Of a stretch of DNA of 7,147 nucleotides, positions 4,243 to 7,147 are shown piece by piece. The stretch lies in the NCBI GenBank assembly GCA_946533525.1, contig CAMNBW010000078.1:1-7147 (forward strand), read 5' to 3'. Within the stretch, counting starts at the first letter, position 1. Every line of letters starts with the position of its first letter. The position numbers were made by a program, and so were the translations under genes. Source of the DNA: an uncultured Lachnospiraceae bacterium. GTDB lineage: Bacteria > Bacillota > Clostridia > Lachnospirales > Lachnospiraceae. The notes beneath the pieces are model-generated. The model ran no database searches, had not been told where the DNA came from, and was given only the letters and a program-made list of their open reading frames with translations.

Positions 4243-7126
4243 CTGGATTCTCCGCAGCCCCGTGAACAACGATCTGGTTATAGGGTATTTCGATGCCGTT
4301 ACGGTCAAAGATTAGCTTGAGCTCATGATTGAGCGCACGGGTCGCAGGGAATCTCATCGCACCCTCGACATACATGGATATCTGAATCATTACGCTGCTG
4401 TCTTCGAAGGAACTGATCCCATCATATTTCGGTCCCTTAACGAGTCCGGGTATCTTTTCAGAATCGAGAGCCGCAAGCTCCTCTGCCAGTATCCGTCCGA
4501 CCTCTTCAATATCCGCGTCGTAGGAAATGCCGATCTTAACAGCCTGTCTGACTATCTCTTCAGAGCTTATGATGTCCCTTAAGGATGAATTGTTGAATAT
4601 CTTCACATTGGACCCGCGTTTCACCTTGGTAGTGCGAAGACCGATCTCCGTTACGTTTCCGCTCCAGTTCCCTACCTCTATGAAATCGCCTACCTTGTAC
4701 GCACTCTCAAAAATTATAAAGAAGCCCGCAAGGATATCACTCACCATATCCTTTGCCGCCAGGCTGACCATCAGGGACAATATTCCCGCAGAAGCCAGAA
4801 GTGTCTGTGTCTTCACTCCGAACTTGGAAAGACCGTAGTATATAAATATAACCGCACATATATATTTAATGGCACTCCTGAGCAAAAGACAGACGGTCTC
4901 GACCCTTGTGCCGTAAGAGCGGGCAATACGATAGAGTATGGCGTCCGCCAGCACGGCACCCACATACATGGCGCAGAGCAGGAATATACATGCCGTACAG
5001 GCAAAGATATTTACTCCCTTCTCCCACTTGCCGGAGAGCACATATGTAAGGTTGCTGTACTCACTTATCCTTGATTCTGAATTGATCGCGTAGTAAAGGG
5101 TAGGCATCAGTATAAACAGGCAGAAGACCAGTAAAAGCCTGTAGACGATCTTTTTTACGCGATTTTCCGGCGTCTGAGCATTTTCATTCCGGCTGCTGAC
5201 GTTCCAGCGCTCTTCGAAGCCCTTCTTCTCCCTGTCCGTTCTCTGCTTCTTCAGACCGGAGAACAGCCCTACCGGTTTTACCTCTTCATCATCGTCAATT
5301 ACCACTTCCGCTTCGGCGGTCTCGTTCTCCTCAGGAGGAGCCGCGTCTATCACATCCTCCTGGAACCTGTAGAGGGTAATGAGAATAATGATAAGCAATA
5401 CGCAGGCCGCCTCCAGCATAAGGATAAAGGCAGTGCTTAAAATCCCATCACCGGTTCCGCCTTTCATAATCGGCACAAAATAGTAATCCTCCGAAGAGCT
5501 TACTCCTACATAGTATTCCGTGTCATTGAACTCTATAAAGCCGCTGTAATTCTGCTCAAGGTTCTCCCGGGATATACCCAGCTCCTCTATATTCTCACCT
5601 ACATAACCCAGACCCGTGGTGGCTGCAACCTGCATTGTCTCCTTGTCCACGGCTATGGCATGCTCAGGAATTCCGATAACGAGATTCTTAAGAACCTGCT
5701 CGAGCTTCAGAGCGTCGAGAAGGCTGTCCCTGAGGGCAGGATCCACTCCTATCATCACAAAGCCGTCACACAGATCCTCATTATTACGGATGCTGACCCC
5801 GACGTACTGTATATATTCGCCATACCTCTCATCATGGGCAGGAGGCATCACAACACTGTCCGCTCCCTCGAGGAGAATACGGAAATCATAAAATGGCTCC
5901 TCGGGTTTATTCCCCACCTTTAAATGATCATAATTGGAATTCGTAACTACTACATTCCCGTCCTTATCGAAAAGAAAGATATATTTTACATTGAGATAAT
6001 CCGCATAGACCTGCATGGTATTGCGGTTAAGGGACGTGATCCTCTTCTTTACCATAAGAGCGCCCAGACGGCACTGGACTTTATAGAAGGTATCCAGCCA
6101 GTTTCCGAGCTTTTTACTCTGCGTTTTATAGGTCTCATATGTCTCCACCGCCACCTCAGCGTGATGGGTCATAGTCTTTAGTTCATCCGCCACATAGGAC
6201 AGGGACTGGGAATATATGGAGAAGCCCAAGGAGATAAGGCATATGGTCAGGGCACCGGAAATAAGCTTATTTCTCATGGATACCGCCGTCTCTGTCCGGC
6301 CATCCATCACCATGCCGATCCATCTTATCAGGAGCCAGATCAATACAAAGAGTATCAGTGTGCCAAAAAAGGCGTTGGCTATGAACGAGAGCCTTTCAGC
6401 CAAAGAGATCCCGCAGATAATGTAATAATCATCATATTCTATGATACAGCCGTAAAGGGATCTGTAAAAATAATCCACAATATCATAAGGCCTCCACCGC
6501 TCCAGATCATCCGGTTTATGCCTCTTGAAAAAATTGACATTGGCATTAAGGTCCTCTGCCTTTGTCCCGGGCTTAATTTCCCTAAGCTTCAGTACATTCT
6601 CCTCTGTTAAGGGCTTATCCGGCTCCAGGCGTACTCCTATGGTAGTCGGGTCAGGGTGGGCTATCACCGTCATGGTATCCTTGTCCAATACCACTACGCT
6701 GCCGTCGCGCCCTACCTTAAGCTTTGTGACCCTGTCCATCCATGAAAGGGTTTCGCCGATAAACTGATCCAGCTTCGCCTTCGTATCGGGAATATCATAA
6801 TCCGCCGCACCCAGCATGCCGTCGGCTGTAATCCTGTCCCAACTGTTGTTCATCTGGTCGCAGACATTCCTCAGGGCTGTCTCGCTCTCCTCAAGCTGCG
6901 GTACAATCCTCGCCACCTGTATTACGGCACGGCGCATCTGCGGCTCAAGACGAACCCTGTAGTTCTCACTGTATATTCCGATATTGTTTATCAGAACAAA
7001 AACAAAGGATACGATCAATACCGCATACATTAAAAGCTTGCGTGAAAGTATCCTGTTTTTGTATTTCTTATACTCCGGTGAGACGGAATTTTTATTTTTA
7101 AATATTGCTTTCAAATCCACTTTCAA
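4223..7126 (-). CDS. Cache-sensor/MscS fusion: putative signal-gated mechanosensitive channel, 967 aa
   Basis: This protein joins two extracellular sensor units to an MscS-type channel. Residues 31-50 are TM1; 51-248 an external Cache-like region with VVVLDKDTMTVIAHPDP at 144-160, a typical Cache pattern; 249-273 TM2; 287-306 TM3; 307-560 a second, double-Cache-like region with FLFDKDG at 384-390 and AVDKETMQV at 492-500; 561-587 TM4. An acidic cytoplasmic linker covers 588-656 (DDDEE at 611-615). TM5-TM7 lie near 658-680, 704-730 and 743-766. The pore-helix region is about 770-806 (ASAGILSLMVSLAAKD), followed by the beta domain (KVGDFIEVGNWSGNVTEIG, 811-829) and the alpha/beta end with EIPYNQIVVH at 946-955. 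The membrane topology is consistent: sensors outside, linker and vestibule inside. E. coli MscS is about 286 residues, so over 650 residues are added. The start is TTG at 7126, the only usual start after an in-frame TAA. Channel activity and ligand gating are inferred. Confidence 0.93.
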   Translation of the reverse strand: MKVDLKAIFKNKNSVSPEYKKYKNRILSRKLLMYAVLIVSFVFVLINNIGIYSENYRVRLEPQMRRAVIQVARIVPQLEESETALRNVCDQMNNSWDRITADGMLGAADYDIPDTKAKLDQFIGETLSWMDRVTKLKVGRDGSVVVLDKDTMTVIAHPDPTTIGVRLEPDKPLTEENVLKLREIKPGTKAEDLNANVNFFKRHKPDDLERWRPYDIVDYFYRSLYGCIIEYDDYYIICGISLAERLSFIANAFFGTLILFVLIWLLIRWIGMVMDGRTETAVSMRNKLISGALTICLISLGFSIYSQSLSYVADELKTMTHHAEVAVETYETYKTQSKKLGNWLDTFYKVQCRLGALMVKKRITSLNRNTMQVYADYLNVKYIFLFDKDGNVVVTNSNYDHLKVGNKPEEPFYDFRILLEGADSVVMPPAHDERYGEYIQYVGVSIRNNEDLCDGFVMIGVDPALRDSLLDALKLEQVLKNLVIGIPEHAIAVDKETMQVAATTGLGYVGENIEELGISRENLEQNYSGFIEFNDTEYYVGVSSSEDYYFVPIMKGGTGDGILSTAFILMLEAACVLLIIILITLYRFQEDVIDAAPPEENETAEAEVVIDDDEEVKPVGLFSGLKKQRTDREKKGFEERWNVSSRNENAQTPENRVKKIVYRLLLVFCLFILMPTLYYAINSESRISEYSNLTYVLSGKWEKGVNIFACTACIFLLCAMYVGAVLADAILYRIARSYGTRVETVCLLLRSAIKYICAVIFIYYGLSKFGVKTQTLLASAGILSLMVSLAAKDMVSDILAGFFIIFESAYKVGDFIEVGNWSGNVTEIGLRTTKVKRGSNVKIFNNSSLRDIISSEEIVRQAVKIGISYDADIEEVGRILAEELAALDSEKIPGLVKGPKYDGISSFEDSSVMIQISMYVEGAMRFPATRALNHELKLIFDRNGIEIPYNQIVVHGAAENPDEKESI
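4250..4253 (-). promoter_or_regulatory. Ribosome binding site of the exported-protein gene, inside the channel gene
   Basis: GGAG on the minus strand sits seven bases before ATG 4242. It lies within the last codons of the channel gene and supports 4242, rather than the GTG at 4135, as the original start of the downstream gene. Confidence 0.7.
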
Positions 7127-7138
7127 CTTATGAATTTA

Positions 7139-7146
7139 TCTCCTTT
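7139..7146 (-). promoter_or_regulatory. Ribosome binding site of the Cache-MscS gene, unusually distant from a TTG start
   Basis: AAAGGAGA on the minus strand is a good Shine-Dalgarno, but the GGAG is separated from the start by 13 bases, longer than usual. An in-frame TAA follows the GGAG, and the first common start codon in frame is TTG at 7126. An ATT three codons earlier has better spacing but is a rare start. TTG plus long spacing suggests low translation, suited to a channel. The promoter must lie beyond the window. Confidence 0.65.
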
Positions 7147-7147
7147 A

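Noticed and set aside
4223..4400. Cyclic-nucleotide-binding domain at the C terminus of the channel
   Set aside because: The protein ends about 12 residues after the usual MscS C-terminal IPYNQIVVH strand, leaving no room for such a domain.

Overview
The window looks like part of a Clostridia genome, most likely a Lachnospiraceae-type anaerobe. This rests on strong GGAGG-type ribosome binding sites, many AGG, AGA and ATA codons, moderate GC, and sensor-fused GGDEF and EAL proteins beside a secreted beta-rich protein. It is an inference from style, not from a marker gene. Every gene I accept is on the minus strand, so transcription runs from high to low coordinates.

In transcription order: (1) 7126-4223, a 967-residue membrane protein that joins two extracellular Cache-type sensor regions to a C-terminal MscS-type mechanosensitive channel. 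(2) 4242-3506, a small exported beta-rich protein whose start overlaps the end of the channel gene by 20 bases; its signal peptide is cut off from the body by a one-base frameshift. (3) 3505-3349, a non-coding stretch of about 157 bases rich in inverted repeats, with a 14-bp hairpin after the exported protein and a 9-bp hairpin touching the ribosome binding site of the next gene. (4) 3348-1459, a 629-residue protein with seven membrane segments, a degenerate GGDEF domain and an apparently intact EAL domain (c-di-GMP phosphodiesterase). (5) 1406-1, a membrane-anchored double-Cache diguanylate cyclase with an intact GGDEF motif, cut by the window edge.

The most interesting point is the link between the first and last genes. 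The second extracellular sensor of the channel and the sensor of the diguanylate cyclase can be aligned by eye along almost their full length. The window may therefore hold a module in which related external signals act on an ion channel and on c-di-GMP synthesis, with a c-di-GMP-degrading enzyme between them. The sequence comparison is direct; the functional coupling is inference.

I saw no tRNA, rRNA, CRISPR array, insertion sequence or attachment site.
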